Source of the DNA: Hyphomicrobium sp.
GTDB taxonomy: Bacteria > Pseudomonadota > Alphaproteobacteria > Rhizobiales > Hyphomicrobiaceae
Assembly: GCF_019753045.1 (NCBI RefSeq)
Contig: NZ_JAIELN010000001.1
Location: 57,998 to 121,997 of the forward strand
Reading direction: 5' to 3'
DNA length: 64,000 nucleotides
Part shown: piece after piece, positions 33,793 to 42,662 of the stretch
How positions within the stretch are numbered: position 1 is the stretch's first letter
Layout of the letters: the number at the start of each line of letters is the position of its first letter
The notes under the pieces: model-generated
Databases searched by the model: none
What the model was told of the DNA's origin: nothing
The model's input: only the letters and a program-made list of their open reading frames with translations
Position numbers and translations under genes: made by a program

Positions 33793-34704
33793 ATGGGCGT
33801 GGCGACACGACGATTTGCAATTGCTGGCGCAGCGCTCGCACTAGCCGGGTTATTGACTGAACTCGGCCTTGATCGCTCCCGCGCTGTCGCAGCTGATGCG
33901 GCCGCGGTACGGATTCTGTCTCTCGGTGGCGACGTGACAGAGATCCTTTACGCGCTCGGGCAGGAGCAAAAGATCGTCGCCGTCGATACGACGAGCCAGT
34001 TTCCCGCGAGTGCCCTCACCGACAAGAAGTCGGTCGGATACCTGCGCGCTCTCTCTGCCGAGGGTGTGCTTTCCATGAATCCAACGCTCATTATCGCGTC
34101 CGAGCAGGCTGGACCGCCCGAGGTCGTCAAAGCCATCAAGGGCAGCGGCGTCCAATACATCGATATCGCCGAAAAGCAGACGGCTGAGAGCGTGCCTGAA
34201 AAGGTTCGGCGTATCGGCGACGTTGTCGGCGCTCCCAGCGAAGCCCAGACCCTTGCGTCCAAAATCGAGGCTGATTTCGCGGCTCTCGAAAACGACCGCA
34301 AGCAGATCAAAGATCGCAAGAAGGTGCTGTTCGTTCTCGCCGTTCAAAACGGCCGGGCGACAGTCGGAGGCGCGGGCACCGGCGCTGATGCTATCCTGCA
34401 GCTTGCCGGCGCCGACAATGCAGCGACCGGCGTCAACGGCTACAAGCCGGTGAGCGATGAACAGCTGGCCGAGTTTTCTCCCGACGCGGTCGTCGTCATG
34501 AGCCGCGGCTCCGGCGATCGCCATGGCGCCAATACAGCGCTGACGCTGCCGGGTCTCAGTCAAACCCCGGCCGTGAAAAACAAAAGTCTCATCGAGATGG
34601 ACAGTCTGTATCTTCTCGGCTTCGGACCGCGCGCCCCTTCAGCCGCGCATGACTTGATGAAGGCTCTCTATCCCGAGCCGGGCCAGACCGCTGCTACGCC
34701 GTGA
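33793..34704 (+). CDS. hmuT: Haem ABC transporter substrate-binding protein
   Basis: A 303-residue periplasmic binding protein. The N-terminus has a twin-arginine-like signal (TRRFAIAGAALALAGLL), then the type III binding fold: VRILSLGGDVTEILYALGQ, IVAVDTTSQFPASA, NPTLIIASEQAGPPEVV and the inter-lobe helix. HmuT captures haem delivered across the outer membrane and passes it to HmuUV. It overlaps hmuU by four bases (GTGA). No outer-membrane haem receptor or TonB genes occur in this window. Confidence 0.93.
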   Translation: MGVATRRFAIAGAALALAGLLTELGLDRSRAVAADAAAVRILSLGGDVTEILYALGQEQKIVAVDTTSQFPASALTDKKSVGYLRALSAEGVLSMNPTLIIASEQAGPPEVVKAIKGSGVQYIDIAEKQTAESVPEKVRRIGDVVGAPSEAQTLASKIEADFAALENDRKQIKDRKKVLFVLAVQNGRATVGGAGTGADAILQLAGADNAATGVNGYKPVSDEQLAEFSPDAVVVMSRGSGDRHGANTALTLPGLSQTPAVKNKSLIEMDSLYLLGFGPRAPSAAHDLMKALYPEPGQTAATP

Positions 34705-35786
34705 CAGCCATCGATGCCAGGTTTGCTAAAGTCGCCGGTGCGGTGAGGCCTGCGCGAGCCAAGGTTTTCCTTGCGCTCACGGGGCTGCTGCTCCTTTCGG
34801 CGATCTTGTCGCTCGCCATCGGGCCGACCGGCGTATCGCTGCAGTCACTGCCCCGCGCGCTCGCGGCGACCGCCGGCTTTGCGGCCGATTCCGCCGCTGA
34901 GCGAGACAGGCTGGTTCTGATCGATCTCAGACTGCCACGAACGTTGCTCGCTGCTTTCGTCGGCGCGGCTCTCGCAACGTCGGGCGCGATGATGCAAGGC
35001 CTATTCCGCAATCCACTCGCAGACCCGGGCCTTATCGGCGTTTCTTCGGGCGCAGCGCTTGCAGCGATCGCAACGATCGTGCTCGGTCACGGGATCGCCG
35101 CACCCTTGATCGCGCCTCTCGGAATTTACGCATTGCCGATCGCTGCATTCTTCGGCGGCCTTATCACGACGATCACGCTTGTCGCCATCGCGGCGCGCCG
35201 GGGACGGCTGTCGGTTGGAACGTTGCTGCTTGCCGGCATCGCTCTCGGAGCATTGGCTGGTTCGCTCGGCGGATTTCTTGCGTACGCGAGCGATGACCGG
35301 GATTTGCGAGATCTGACGCTCTGGTCCATGGGCAGCCTTTCCGGTGCGAGCTGGCAGAAAGTTTTTGCCGTTCTTCCGTTTGCTGCCGCGATCTGTCTCG
35401 CAGTTCCGCACCTCGTGCGCGGGCTCAACGGATTTCTGCTCGGAGAGTCGGAAGCGATGCACCTCGGCATCGATACCGAGCGGACAAAGCGGATTACCAT
35501 CGCGACCACGGCTGCAGCCGTTGGCGCAGCCGTTGCCGTTGCCGGCGTGATCGGCTTTGTCGGCCTCGTTGCACCTCACGTCATGCGGCTGATTTCCGGC
35601 CCCGATCATCGTGTCGTTCTTCCGGGAAGCGCCATTCTCGGTGCGACGCTCGTCATCGTTGCCGACATCATCGCGCGCATGGCGATACGGCCCGCAGAGC
35701 TGCCCATCGGCATCGTGCTCGCGCTCGTCGGTGCACCCGTGTTTCTTCATCTCGTGCTGAGGCGCGGCATCGGTGGGGGAGAATAG
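34701..35786 (+). CDS. hmuU: Haem ABC transporter permease
   Basis: A 361-residue FecCD-family permease with about ten membrane segments. Family blocks are RLPRTLLAAFVGAALATSGAMMQGLFRNPLADPGLIGVSSGAALAA, the coupling-helix region LGIDTERTKR, and FVGLVAPHVMRLISGPDHR. As a dimer it forms the haem channel of the HmuTUV importer. It begins with GTG inside the hmuT stop and ends just before hmuV. Confidence 0.95.
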   Translation: MTAIDARFAKVAGAVRPARAKVFLALTGLLLLSAILSLAIGPTGVSLQSLPRALAATAGFAADSAAERDRLVLIDLRLPRTLLAAFVGAALATSGAMMQGLFRNPLADPGLIGVSSGAALAAIATIVLGHGIAAPLIAPLGIYALPIAAFFGGLITTITLVAIAARRGRLSVGTLLLAGIALGALAGSLGGFLAYASDDRDLRDLTLWSMGSLSGASWQKVFAVLPFAAAICLAVPHLVRGLNGFLLGESEAMHLGIDTERTKRITIATTAAAVGAAVAVAGVIGFVGLVAPHVMRLISGPDHRVVLPGSAILGATLVIVADIIARMAIRPAELPIGIVLALVGAPVFLHLVLRRGIGGGE

Positions 35787-35789
35787 GTG

Positions 35790-36611
35790 ATGCTTGAAGC
35801 GCGCAGCGTTTCGGTAGTGGCGGGCTCGAAGCGGCTCATCGACGGCGTGTCGCTCGCGATTACGCCCGGCCGCCTCACCGCCGTCATCGGCCCGAACGGG
35901 GCCGGAAAATCTACCTTGCTGCGCGTTTTAGCGGGGGAGCTCAAACCGAGCGAGGGCGCAGTCTTCCTCGACGACACCGATCTCCGGAAAGTGCCGGTCG
36001 GCCGCCTCGCGGCACGCCGATCGGTCGTCGCGCAATCGACGACTCTTTCATTTCCGTTCACAGTTCTCGAAGTCGTCATGCTGGGCGCGACAGTGCCGGG
36101 ATTTGGCATTCGCGATTGTGCTGCGGCGGATGCTGCACGCGAAGCACTAGACGCCGTCGGTTTGGCAGAATTCGAAACGCGGATGCTCAACGAGCTTTCG
36201 GGCGGCGAGCGCCAGCGTGTCCATATTGCTAGAGCTCTATGCCAATTGGCCACCGCTCCGCGGCAGCAAGCGGAAACGGCCGCAATCCTGCTCGATGAAC
36301 CGACTGCGAGCCTCGATCTCAAGCATCAATGCGATGTGCTCGCCCTAATCAAAGCGCAGGCCGAAATGGGACGGGCAGTCATGCTCGTCATTCACGATCT
36401 CAATCTTGCCGCAGCATTTGCTGATGAAATCGTACTGATGGCGGCGGGTAGGATCGCCGGAAAAGGTAAACCCCACGACCTCTTGAATGAGGATCTGCTC
36501 AGCCACACGTTCGGGTGTCGATTGCGGGTCGTTACGTCCGAAGATGGCGGGCGACTGGTGTTACCTTCGGCCATCACAGGCAAAGCGATCATGGGAGCGG
36601 CTGCAGAATGA
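35790..36611 (+). CDS. hmuV: Haem ABC transporter ATP-binding protein
   Basis: A 273-residue ABC ATPase. Walker A is GPNGAGKST, the signature is ELSGGERQRVHIARAL and Walker B is ILLDEPTASLD, followed by VIHDLNLAAAFADEI. The extra segment between signature and Walker B (CQLATAPRQQAETA) is typical of HmuV rather than FhuC-type proteins. ATG 35790 is chosen over the GTG three bases earlier. It overlaps the next gene by four bases. Confidence 0.95.
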   Translation: MLEARSVSVVAGSKRLIDGVSLAITPGRLTAVIGPNGAGKSTLLRVLAGELKPSEGAVFLDDTDLRKVPVGRLAARRSVVAQSTTLSFPFTVLEVVMLGATVPGFGIRDCAAADAAREALDAVGLAEFETRMLNELSGGERQRVHIARALCQLATAPRQQAETAAILLDEPTASLDLKHQCDVLALIKAQAEMGRAVMLVIHDLNLAAAFADEIVLMAAGRIAGKGKPHDLLNEDLLSHTFGCRLRVVTSEDGGRLVLPSAITGKAIMGAAAE

Positions 36612-37018
36612 TGACGTTACCTGACGAACTGGCTGCCAAAGGCGTAGCGGTGCCATTGGCTATCCCCGTCCTGCTTTCAACCAACATCGAACGCTCGGCT
36701 GAAATCTATGACAGCAAAGGTTTCGTCGTCGTGCACCCTGCGCATAACTATCTGATCCTGCGCCGGCGCGCTGTGGAGCTGCATATATCTTCCGTTGCGG
36801 TCATTCCCGAACCGCATTGCGTCTCCGCCTACATTCGCGTCAACGACGTCGACGAATGGCATTCCGCATTCAAAAACGGCCCGTCCAAGCGGCTATCGGA
36901 GGTTTCGGACAAGCCTTGGGGAATGCGGGAATTCCACTTCATCGACGATGACGGCAATCTTCTCAACATCGGCCAGATGCTGCCGACGCACACGGAATAC
37001 CGCATAGGCGCAGCGTGA
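36608..37018 (+). CDS. VOC (glyoxalase/bleomycin-resistance) family protein in the haem operon
   Basis: A 136-residue single vicinal-oxygen-chelate fold: AIPVLLSTNIERSAEIYDSKGF at the start and WGMREFHFIDDDGNLLNIGQ at the end are the usual paired beta-alpha-beta elements of bleomycin-resistance-like proteins. Its function here is unknown. The start overlaps the hmuV stop (ATGA), so it is translated as part of the haem operon, which makes a role in haem or metal handling possible. Confidence 0.8.
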   Translation: MMTLPDELAAKGVAVPLAIPVLLSTNIERSAEIYDSKGFVVVHPAHNYLILRRRAVELHISSVAVIPEPHCVSAYIRVNDVDEWHSAFKNGPSKRLSEVSDKPWGMREFHFIDDDGNLLNIGQMLPTHTEYRIGAA

Positions 37019-37142
37019 CGATAATGTTGACTTTTTACGGACACAATAATAGCGTGCCGCCGCGGTAACGCTCCGCAAGCAAGAAGAATTCAAAATGCGT
37101 CTTAGGGCACAGTGACTTCCCGTCTCGTAGCTCTGAGATCGT

Positions 37143-37183
37143 CGGCGAACCGGAAATCCCAGCTCCCGGTTCGCCGTTTTTCT
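37143..37183 (+). terminator. Operon-internal terminator/attenuator before the haem-degrading monooxygenase gene
   Basis: A perfect 11-bp stem (CGGCGAACCGG at 37143-37153 and CCGGTTCGCCG at 37166-37176) is followed at once by TTTTTCT. The T-run ends about 18 bases before the next start codon, leaving no room for a promoter, so transcription of the monooxygenase-hutX pair must read through it. The 37019-37142 leader holds a weak promoter-like TTGACT (37027) and a six-codon frame (37095-37115). Confidence 0.75.
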
Positions 37184-37200
37184 CACAAGAAAGGTGCCAA

Positions 37201-37551
37201 ATGTACATCGCGATGAACCGATTCAAAGTTGAGCCCGGCCTCGGGAAAGATTTCGAGCAGCTGTGGATCTCGCGGGAAGTGCACCTGCATAAAGAGCCCG
37301 GTTTCATGTCGTTTCACTTGCTTCGCGGGCCCGAGCGCGAGGACCATCATCTCTATTCATCGCACACGGTTTGGCGTTCATTCGCGGATTTCGAGGCGTG
37401 GACGAAATCCGAATCGTTCCGCAAGTCGCATTCCGGCGCCGGAACGACGAAGAAGCTTTATCTTGGCCATCCGGAGTTTGAAGGCTTCGAGGCGATCCAG
37501 GAAGTTCGCGCCGACGGTTCGAAATCGGTGTTCGCAGCGGCGGCCGAGTGA
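37201..37551 (+). CDS. Haem-degrading monooxygenase (HmuQ/HmuD-like, ABM fold)
   Basis: A 116-residue antibiotic-biosynthesis-monooxygenase fold: MYIAMNRFKVEPGLGKDFEQLWISREVHLHKEPGFMSFHLLRGPE at the start, then YSSHTVWRSFADFEAWTKSESFRKSH. IsdG/HmuQ-type members open the haem ring and release iron. Its position between hmuTUV and hutX strongly favours the HmuQ/HmuD role described in Bradyrhizobium. A terminator hairpin lies directly upstream and may gate its expression. It is followed by hutX with the stop and a possible GTG start overlapping. Confidence 0.85.
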   Translation: MYIAMNRFKVEPGLGKDFEQLWISREVHLHKEPGFMSFHLLRGPEREDHHLYSSHTVWRSFADFEAWTKSESFRKSHSGAGTTKKLYLGHPEFEGFEAIQEVRADGSKSVFAAAAE

Positions 37552-37556
37552 GCAGC

Positions 37557-38078
37557 ATGAGCGAAACTCTGACATCCGAAGCTGCCGCACGTCCGCCGCT
37601 CCGCGAGCGTTTGGCGAAGAATGCCGACGGTATCCTCGAGCAGATCGCCCGCGAATACGGCGTCAGCACGTTTGAGGCTGTCGAAGCACTTCCGGATGCG
37701 CACCGGGCCATTGTTCCCGGCAGCGCTTTCGAGACGATATTGACCGCTCTGACCGCCTGGGGGCCGGTGGTCTTCATTGTTCACACGCCCGACATCGTGC
37801 TCGAATGCGAAGGCCCGATCCCGCCCGGCACGATCGGCCGCGGATATTTCAATCTGCATGGCGACAGCCCCATTGGCGGCCACATCAAAGCAGAGAATTG
37901 CACGCACATCGTCTTTGTTTCACGTCCCTTCATGGGGCGAGAGTCGCGATCCGTTCAATTCTTCAACGGTGCCGGCGAAGCGATGTTCAAAATCTTCGTT
38001 CGCCGTGACGAGAAGCGCGAATTGATCAAGGAACAAGTTGCGCTGTTCGACGAGCTGAGGAAAAGCCTCGCGGGCTAA
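37557..38078 (+). CDS. hutX: Haem utilisation carrier protein HutX
   Basis: A 173-residue cytosolic protein. HutX/HugX features are ILEQIAREYGVSTFEAVEALP, WGPVVFIVHTPDIVLECEGPIPPG and the haem-contacting RGYFNLHGDSPIGGHIKAENC, followed by VSRPFMGRESRSVQFFNG. HutX binds haem after import and hands it to the degrading enzyme. The start may be GTG 37548, which overlaps the preceding stop, or ATG 37557. A strong terminator follows. Confidence 0.92.
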   Translation: MSETLTSEAAARPPLRERLAKNADGILEQIAREYGVSTFEAVEALPDAHRAIVPGSAFETILTALTAWGPVVFIVHTPDIVLECEGPIPPGTIGRGYFNLHGDSPIGGHIKAENCTHIVFVSRPFMGRESRSVQFFNGAGEAMFKIFVRRDEKRELIKEQVALFDELRKSLAG

Positions 38079-38109
38079 CCACGCTTCGCTCAGAGCTACG
38101 GAAATTTCC

Positions 38110-38144
38110 AAGGGGCGCATCAAAATTGCGCCCCTTATATTTTT
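38110..38144. terminator. Rho-independent terminator of the haem operon
   Basis: A perfect 10-bp stem (AAGGGGCGCA at 38110-38119, TGCGCCCCTT at 38127-38136) with a 7-base loop is followed by ATATTTTT. It separates hutX from the converging histidine-kinase gene. Confidence 0.9.
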
Positions 38145-38161
38145 GCAGCCGCTGCCTCGGC

Positions 38162-39532
38162 TCACATGCTCGGGAATCTCACTTCGGCGCGCAGGCCCGG
38201 AGCATTGTCGAAGAGTTCGATCTTTGCCGAATGAAGCTCGACGATCGCTGCAACGAGGCTGAGGCCCAAGCCGCTCCCCTCGGTCGAGCGGGCTCGCTCC
38301 AAGCGATAAAGGCGGCGAAACACATTCACCCGTTCGTGCTCTGGGATGCTCGGTCCGGTGTCCGAGACTTCGACGACGTGCACGGCGCCGCGCGAAGAGA
38401 GGCGGATCGTAATTTCAGTACCCGCCGGGCAATGGCGAATGGAATTCTCGACCAGGTTCGCGACGAGCTGAACAAGAAGTTCCGGATCACCTCGGACGTA
38501 TGCCGGGCCGATGCAATCACTGACGTACTTCAACTTGTCACCCGCGTCCTCCGCCACGACATCGTAGACGTCGCGGACATCGGCGAGGAGAAGCGAAAGG
38601 TCCACCATTACGAAGCGCGATTTGCGAGCGCCAGCTTCGATCTGCGTAATCCGCAACAGCGCGTCGAATGTTTCGGATATGGAATCGATATCGCCGAGCG
38701 CGGCATCGATTGCGTTTTGAAAGTCCGCCTTGTCTTCCCCGTTGCGTGCGTCATCCAGGCGTTGGCGCAAGCGGCCGAGCGGTTTCTTCAGATCGTGCGC
38801 GATGTCCGAGGATGATTGATTTACGTTCTCGATCAGTCTCTGCAAATCGCCCAGCATGCGGTTCACTTGCAATGCGACCTGGTCGATGTCGTCATGCTGT
38901 CCGGAGATCGGAACGCGGGCGGTAATCTCGCCTTGCGATACTCGCGCGAGGGGCCGGGCGAAGGCATTGATGCGATATTGAGCTTCACGTGCAAAATACG
39001 CCGCACAAAGAGCAAGCGCGAGGGCCGCCGCGACCACCCCATAGGCGAACAGCTTCAGCAGAAACGATTTCATCTGCTTGACTTCGCTATTATCACTCCC
39101 GACGAGGAGCCGCCCTTTGACGAGGGGCCTCCATATCGCCAGAAATTCGTCGTCGGGCTCGCCGCGATCGAGGGTGAGGAATACGTCGGAACGCTTCAGC
39201 GTCATCCATTGCTTCGAATCTTTAACGCCCCGAACATTGCCCGCCAGAAAATTGCCGTTCTTGTCGACGAGCTCCATGATGAAGTCGGGATCGCGGACGG
39301 ATTCGCTTTCGCTGGCGACGAGGGCGACGAGATCGTCGAACGTGCGCTCGCCGTCGAGAGCTGCGAGGGAATCGAGTGTCGTCTCGACGCGGTCGCGAAT
39401 GTCAGTCACGAGGCGCTCGCTCGCGACGAAATAGACGACCGTGAAAAGCGCCAATATCGTCGTCAGGAAGAACAGCGAGAACGTCGCCGCCAATCGGAAT
39501 GGCGTGCGTTTGAACAGGTCACGAGCCGTCAT
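38162..39532 (-). CDS. HAMP-domain sensor histidine kinase
   Basis: A membrane kinase of about 456 residues. A first membrane segment (LAATFSLFFLTTILALFTVVYFV) and a second (LFAYGVVAAALALALCAAYF) enclose a periplasmic sensor region of about 130 residues. A HAMP linker, the phospho-accepting histidine in DIAHDLKKPLGRL, the N box (VANLVENSIRHCP) and the G boxes (DTGPSIPEHERV and GSGLGLSLVAAIV) follow. The H box reads HDLKKPL instead of HELRTPL. It overlaps the response-regulator gene by 14 bases and is read after it. The stimulus cannot be inferred. Confidence 0.92.
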   Translation of the reverse strand: MTARDLFKRTPFRLAATFSLFFLTTILALFTVVYFVASERLVTDIRDRVETTLDSLAALDGERTFDDLVALVASESESVRDPDFIMELVDKNGNFLAGNVRGVKDSKQWMTLKRSDVFLTLDRGEPDDEFLAIWRPLVKGRLLVGSDNSEVKQMKSFLLKLFAYGVVAAALALALCAAYFAREAQYRINAFARPLARVSQGEITARVPISGQHDDIDQVALQVNRMLGDLQRLIENVNQSSSDIAHDLKKPLGRLRQRLDDARNGEDKADFQNAIDAALGDIDSISETFDALLRITQIEAGARKSRFVMVDLSLLLADVRDVYDVVAEDAGDKLKYVSDCIGPAYVRGDPELLVQLVANLVENSIRHCPAGTEITIRLSSRGAVHVVEVSDTGPSIPEHERVNVFRRLYRLERARSTEGSGLGLSLVAAIVELHSAKIELFDNAPGLRAEVRFPSM

Positions 39533-40196
39533 GGACCGTGTATCCGCTCCCACGAATGGTATGGATCAGCTCTTTGCTGTAGGGCTTATCGATCTTGGCG
39601 CGCAGCCGAGAGATGTGCGTTTCGACGACGCTCGTCTTCGGATCGAAATGGAAACTCCATACGCGCTCCAACAGCATCGTGCGCGTCACGACGCGACCAC
39701 GATTGCGCATGAGCACTTCGAGCAGGCGAAACTCACGCGGTTGGAGATCGATGATATCGCCCCCGCGCGTCACCCTTCTGCTCACGAGGTCGATCTCTAG
39801 ATCGCCGACCTTGAGGCGCGTCTCCTCACCTTTAGTATGCGGGCGCCGGGCCAGCGCGTTGACGCGGGCAAGAAGCTCGGAAAACGCAAATGGCTTGACG
39901 AGGTAATCGTCGGCGCCGGCGTCGAGACCTTCGACGCGATCGTCTACGCCTCCCAGCGCGGTCAGGAACAGTACGGGCACGCCGCGTCCGGCGCTTCGAA
40001 TGGTCTTGATGATCGCGAGGCCGTCGAGACCCGGAAGCATGCGATCAAGGATGATCACGTCGTAATTCTCGGCGACGGCTTGAGCGACCGCATCGCGGCC
40101 ATCGGCGAGGTGGTCAACCGTATGGCCTTCTTCCTCAAGGCCCTTCAAAATATATCGTGCGGTATTCAAGTCGTCTTCAAGCAGCAGAATTCTCAT
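39519..40196 (-). CDS. OmpR-family response regulator
   Basis: A 225-residue two-component regulator. The receiver domain begins MRILLLEDDLNTARYILKGLEEEGH; the phospho-acceptor is Asp in YDVIILDRMLPGLDG, with the switch residues in FLTALGG and the lysine in YLVKPFAFSELLARV. The C-terminal winged helix ends in VWSFHFDPKTSVVETHISRLRAKID, typical of the OmpR/PhoB class. ATG 40196 begins the receiver domain; the frame is open upstream to 40268. It is co-transcribed with the kinase. Confidence 0.94.
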   Translation of the reverse strand: MRILLLEDDLNTARYILKGLEEEGHTVDHLADGRDAVAQAVAENYDVIILDRMLPGLDGLAIIKTIRSAGRGVPVLFLTALGGVDDRVEGLDAGADDYLVKPFAFSELLARVNALARRPHTKGEETRLKVGDLEIDLVSRRVTRGGDIIDLQPREFRLLEVLMRNRGRVVTRTMLLERVWSFHFDPKTSVVETHISRLRAKIDKPYSKELIHTIRGSGYTVHDGS

Positions 40197-40340
40197 GTCC
40201 GTACTGCCCTCGCGCCTCGGAATCGAGCCGTCAGCAAATGACCGTCGCCGCCGCAGCATGTAGTACACGACGCGATAGGTGGCCAGTACGAGATGGCTCC
40301 CAGGCGCGCGTTACATAAATTTTAGGTGGCGAAGCTCACT

Positions 40341-41606
40341 TTACGCCGGGCGGTTCCGTCCGAACAGACCCTTAGAGCCCTCGACATAGAGGACAATAAG
40401 GGCTGCAATTATACTGCATACTGCAAATCCCGCGGTTATCGGAAAGATCGAGCCGTCGAAGGATCCACCGACGATGCCGCCCGCGACGGCGGCGATGGCA
40501 GTCCCAAGCGAGCCGATGACCGACGACGCCATCCCAGCATTGTGACCTTGCGGCTCCATGGCGAGTGCGTTGAAGTTCGGCGCAATCAATCCGAATAGGA
40601 AAAACTGGACGCCGACAGCTGCCGCGAAGAGCCAAAATCCGGCCATGCCCAGAGCGGCCGCCGTCGCCAGAAAGACCGCAACGCCGATGAAGGCTACCAG
40701 TGCCGAGTGCGACACCCACCGCATTCCAAGCCGGCCGACCAGACGCGCGTTGGCGAATGACGCGAAGGCGATCGCAGACGCGAGCGCGCCGAAGACGATG
40801 GGGAAGTTCTCGCCCATGCCAAACACGCCCACAAAAACCTGCTGCGCGCTCGCGACATAGGCCAGCAAACAGCCGAACATGAAGCCGCCTGCCACTCCGT
40901 AACCCGATGTTTGCCGATTGAGGATGGCGGCCATCAGCGATTTTCCGAGCGTCATCGCGTGGTCTGTCCCGAGTGCGGGGCCGGCGGTTTCCGGCAATCT
41001 CGTACCGGACCAGACCGCAGCGAGCACCGCCATCGCCAGCAACACAGCGAAGATCCAGTGCCAGTCGCCGAAAAGAACGACGGCCTGCCCGATCGAGGGG
41101 GCGAAGACCGGGATCATGATGAACACCATCATCGCAAATGACATCACCCGCGCCATTTGCCGGCCGCTATACAGATCTCGAACAACCGCGACGGCGATGA
41201 TCCGTGGAGACGCCGCGCCGAGGCCTTGAACCATGCGGGCGATCAGCAGCGTTTCGAACGTTCTTGCAAAAATCGCCCCGAGGGTTCCCAAAATGAAAAT
41301 TCCGAGGCCGGTCATAAGCACCGGCTTACGGCCGAGGCGGTCTGAAAGCGGGCCAAACAACATCTGGCCCACTGCGAATCCAGCCATATAGATAATGATG
41401 ACGAGCTGCCGGTCATTGTCCCTGGTGACGCCGAAAGTCGAGGCAATTTCCGGCAACGCGGGCAGCATGATGTCGATCGACAACGCGGTCAGGGCCATAA
41501 GCGCGGCGATCAGGAAGACGAATTCGACGAACGGAATCGATAGCGGAATAGCCGGGGTGTCCGGGCGCGACGCTTGAATGCGCGCTTCACGCTCTGACGT
41601 GGTCAT
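40341..41606 (-). CDS. Bcr/CflA family multidrug efflux MFS transporter
   Basis: A 421-residue, 12-segment drug:proton antiporter. It has the Bcr/CflA start FVFLIAALMALTALSIDIMLPALPEIASTFGV and the MFS loop FGPLSDRLGRKPVLMTGLGIFILGTLGA; GLGAASPRIIAVAVVRDLYSGRQMARVMS is the family motif C region. It exports hydrophobic drugs or metabolites from the cytoplasm. It is encoded alone, between the two-component genes (gap about 145 bases) and a long non-coding stretch. Confidence 0.92.
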   Translation of the reverse strand: MTTSEREARIQASRPDTPAIPLSIPFVEFVFLIAALMALTALSIDIMLPALPEIASTFGVTRDNDRQLVIIIYMAGFAVGQMLFGPLSDRLGRKPVLMTGLGIFILGTLGAIFARTFETLLIARMVQGLGAASPRIIAVAVVRDLYSGRQMARVMSFAMMVFIMIPVFAPSIGQAVVLFGDWHWIFAVLLAMAVLAAVWSGTRLPETAGPALGTDHAMTLGKSLMAAILNRQTSGYGVAGGFMFGCLLAYVASAQQVFVGVFGMGENFPIVFGALASAIAFASFANARLVGRLGMRWVSHSALVAFIGVAVFLATAAALGMAGFWLFAAAVGVQFFLFGLIAPNFNALAMEPQGHNAGMASSVIGSLGTAIAAVAGGIVGGSFDGSIFPITAGFAVCSIIAALIVLYVEGSKGLFGRNRPA

Positions 41607-42101
41607 GTGATGGTCCTGAAGCCTTTTGCGGCCGATACGGGGAACGCCCGTCGCTCAGCGTTGACGCGGCATCTGTCTCATTGCCGCTTTTTCGGGCGCT
41701 GGTTAGCACGCGGCTCCCCGTTCGTCACCCAGCCGGCCCATGGCATTTCTGCGACGAATGGGCGGATGGCCGGCACTACGCGCTCGCAAGCGTCCGCAGC
41801 TCCGGTCATGCCGAAATTGGCCGATGGCCACACCAATTTTGCTTTCACGACCCATATTTTTTTTAAAAACCGTGGAACCAATTGCCGGGTGCAATCAATG
41901 GAGCTGATCTCGAATTCCTGCTGCCAAATTGACCGAATTGGCTGGGACTATTCATTGGCAAATAATTGCCACTCCACCGAACGACGCGAGGCATCGATCA
42001 AAACGAACGTGACCGAGAGCCGACAACCATTGACAACCCAGGATATTGACTGAAAATACTCGGTGCGAGGATTCTTCTGCTGCAGGAGTCTGAAACCCCT
42101 C
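41607..42101. other. Intergenic region with no supported gene
   Basis: 495 bases between the divergent efflux and NYN genes. A 148-codon frame exists (41607-42053) but its product is composed like random sequence and has no ribosome site. An AT-rich patch (TATTTTTTTTAAAAA near 41862) interrupts the otherwise GC-rich sequence. Nothing else is recognised. Confidence 0.4.
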
Positions 42102-42662
42102 ATGCATTTTTATCCGACCGAGCGGGTCGCATTATTTATCGATGGCGCCAACCTTTATGCCGCGGCGAAATTGCTCGGATTCGATATCGATTACAGGAGA
42201 TTGCTCCGGCTTTTTAGGAGCAAGGTGCAGCTTGTAAGGGCGCTCTATTACACGGCGATTGCTGACGAGCAGCAATATTCGTCAATACGCCCTTTGATCG
42301 ACTGGCTCGAGTATAATGGGTTTTCGATGGTGACCAAGCCATCGAAAGAGTTCGTCGACAGCGCCGGACGGCGACGCATCAAAGGCAATATGGACATCGA
42401 GCTTGCCGTCGACGCCATGCGCCTCGCGGGAAATCTCGATCACATCGTGATCTTCTCCGGCGACGGCGATTTTCGCAGTCTGGTCGCTGCTCTGCAGCAA
42501 ATGGGCAAAAGGGTAAGCATCGTATCGACGCTGCAGACGCAGCCGCCGATGATTGCCGACGAGTTGCGGCGTCAGGCCGATCAATTCCTGGATCTCGCCG
42601 ATCTCGAAAAGGAGATTGGCCGCGCTCTGAATGGCAAGGGAAGCCCGCAAGGGGAGCTGTAA
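42102..42662 (+). CDS. NYN-domain (LabA/DUF88-like) protein
   Basis: A 186-residue protein with the PIN-like NYN fold. Its acidic metal-binding residues are visible in ALFIDGANLYAAAK, GNMDIELAVDAMRLA and IVIFSGDGDFRSLVAALQQMGKRV. NYN proteins are predicted or shown to be RNases; LabA-type members also act in regulation. ATG 42102 is preferred, with AGGAG about 14 bases upstream; the frame is open from 42063. It stands alone. Confidence 0.88.
   Translation: MHFYPTERVALFIDGANLYAAAKLLGFDIDYRRLLRLFRSKVQLVRALYYTAIADEQQYSSIRPLIDWLEYNGFSMVTKPSKEFVDSAGRRRIKGNMDIELAVDAMRLAGNLDHIVIFSGDGDFRSLVAALQQMGKRVSIVSTLQTQPPMIADELRRQADQFLDLADLEKEIGRALNGKGSPQGEL

Noticed and set aside
41607..42053. A 148-codon frame between the Bcr/CflA and NYN genes
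   Set aside because: No ribosome site, random-looking composition and no domain; treated as non-coding.
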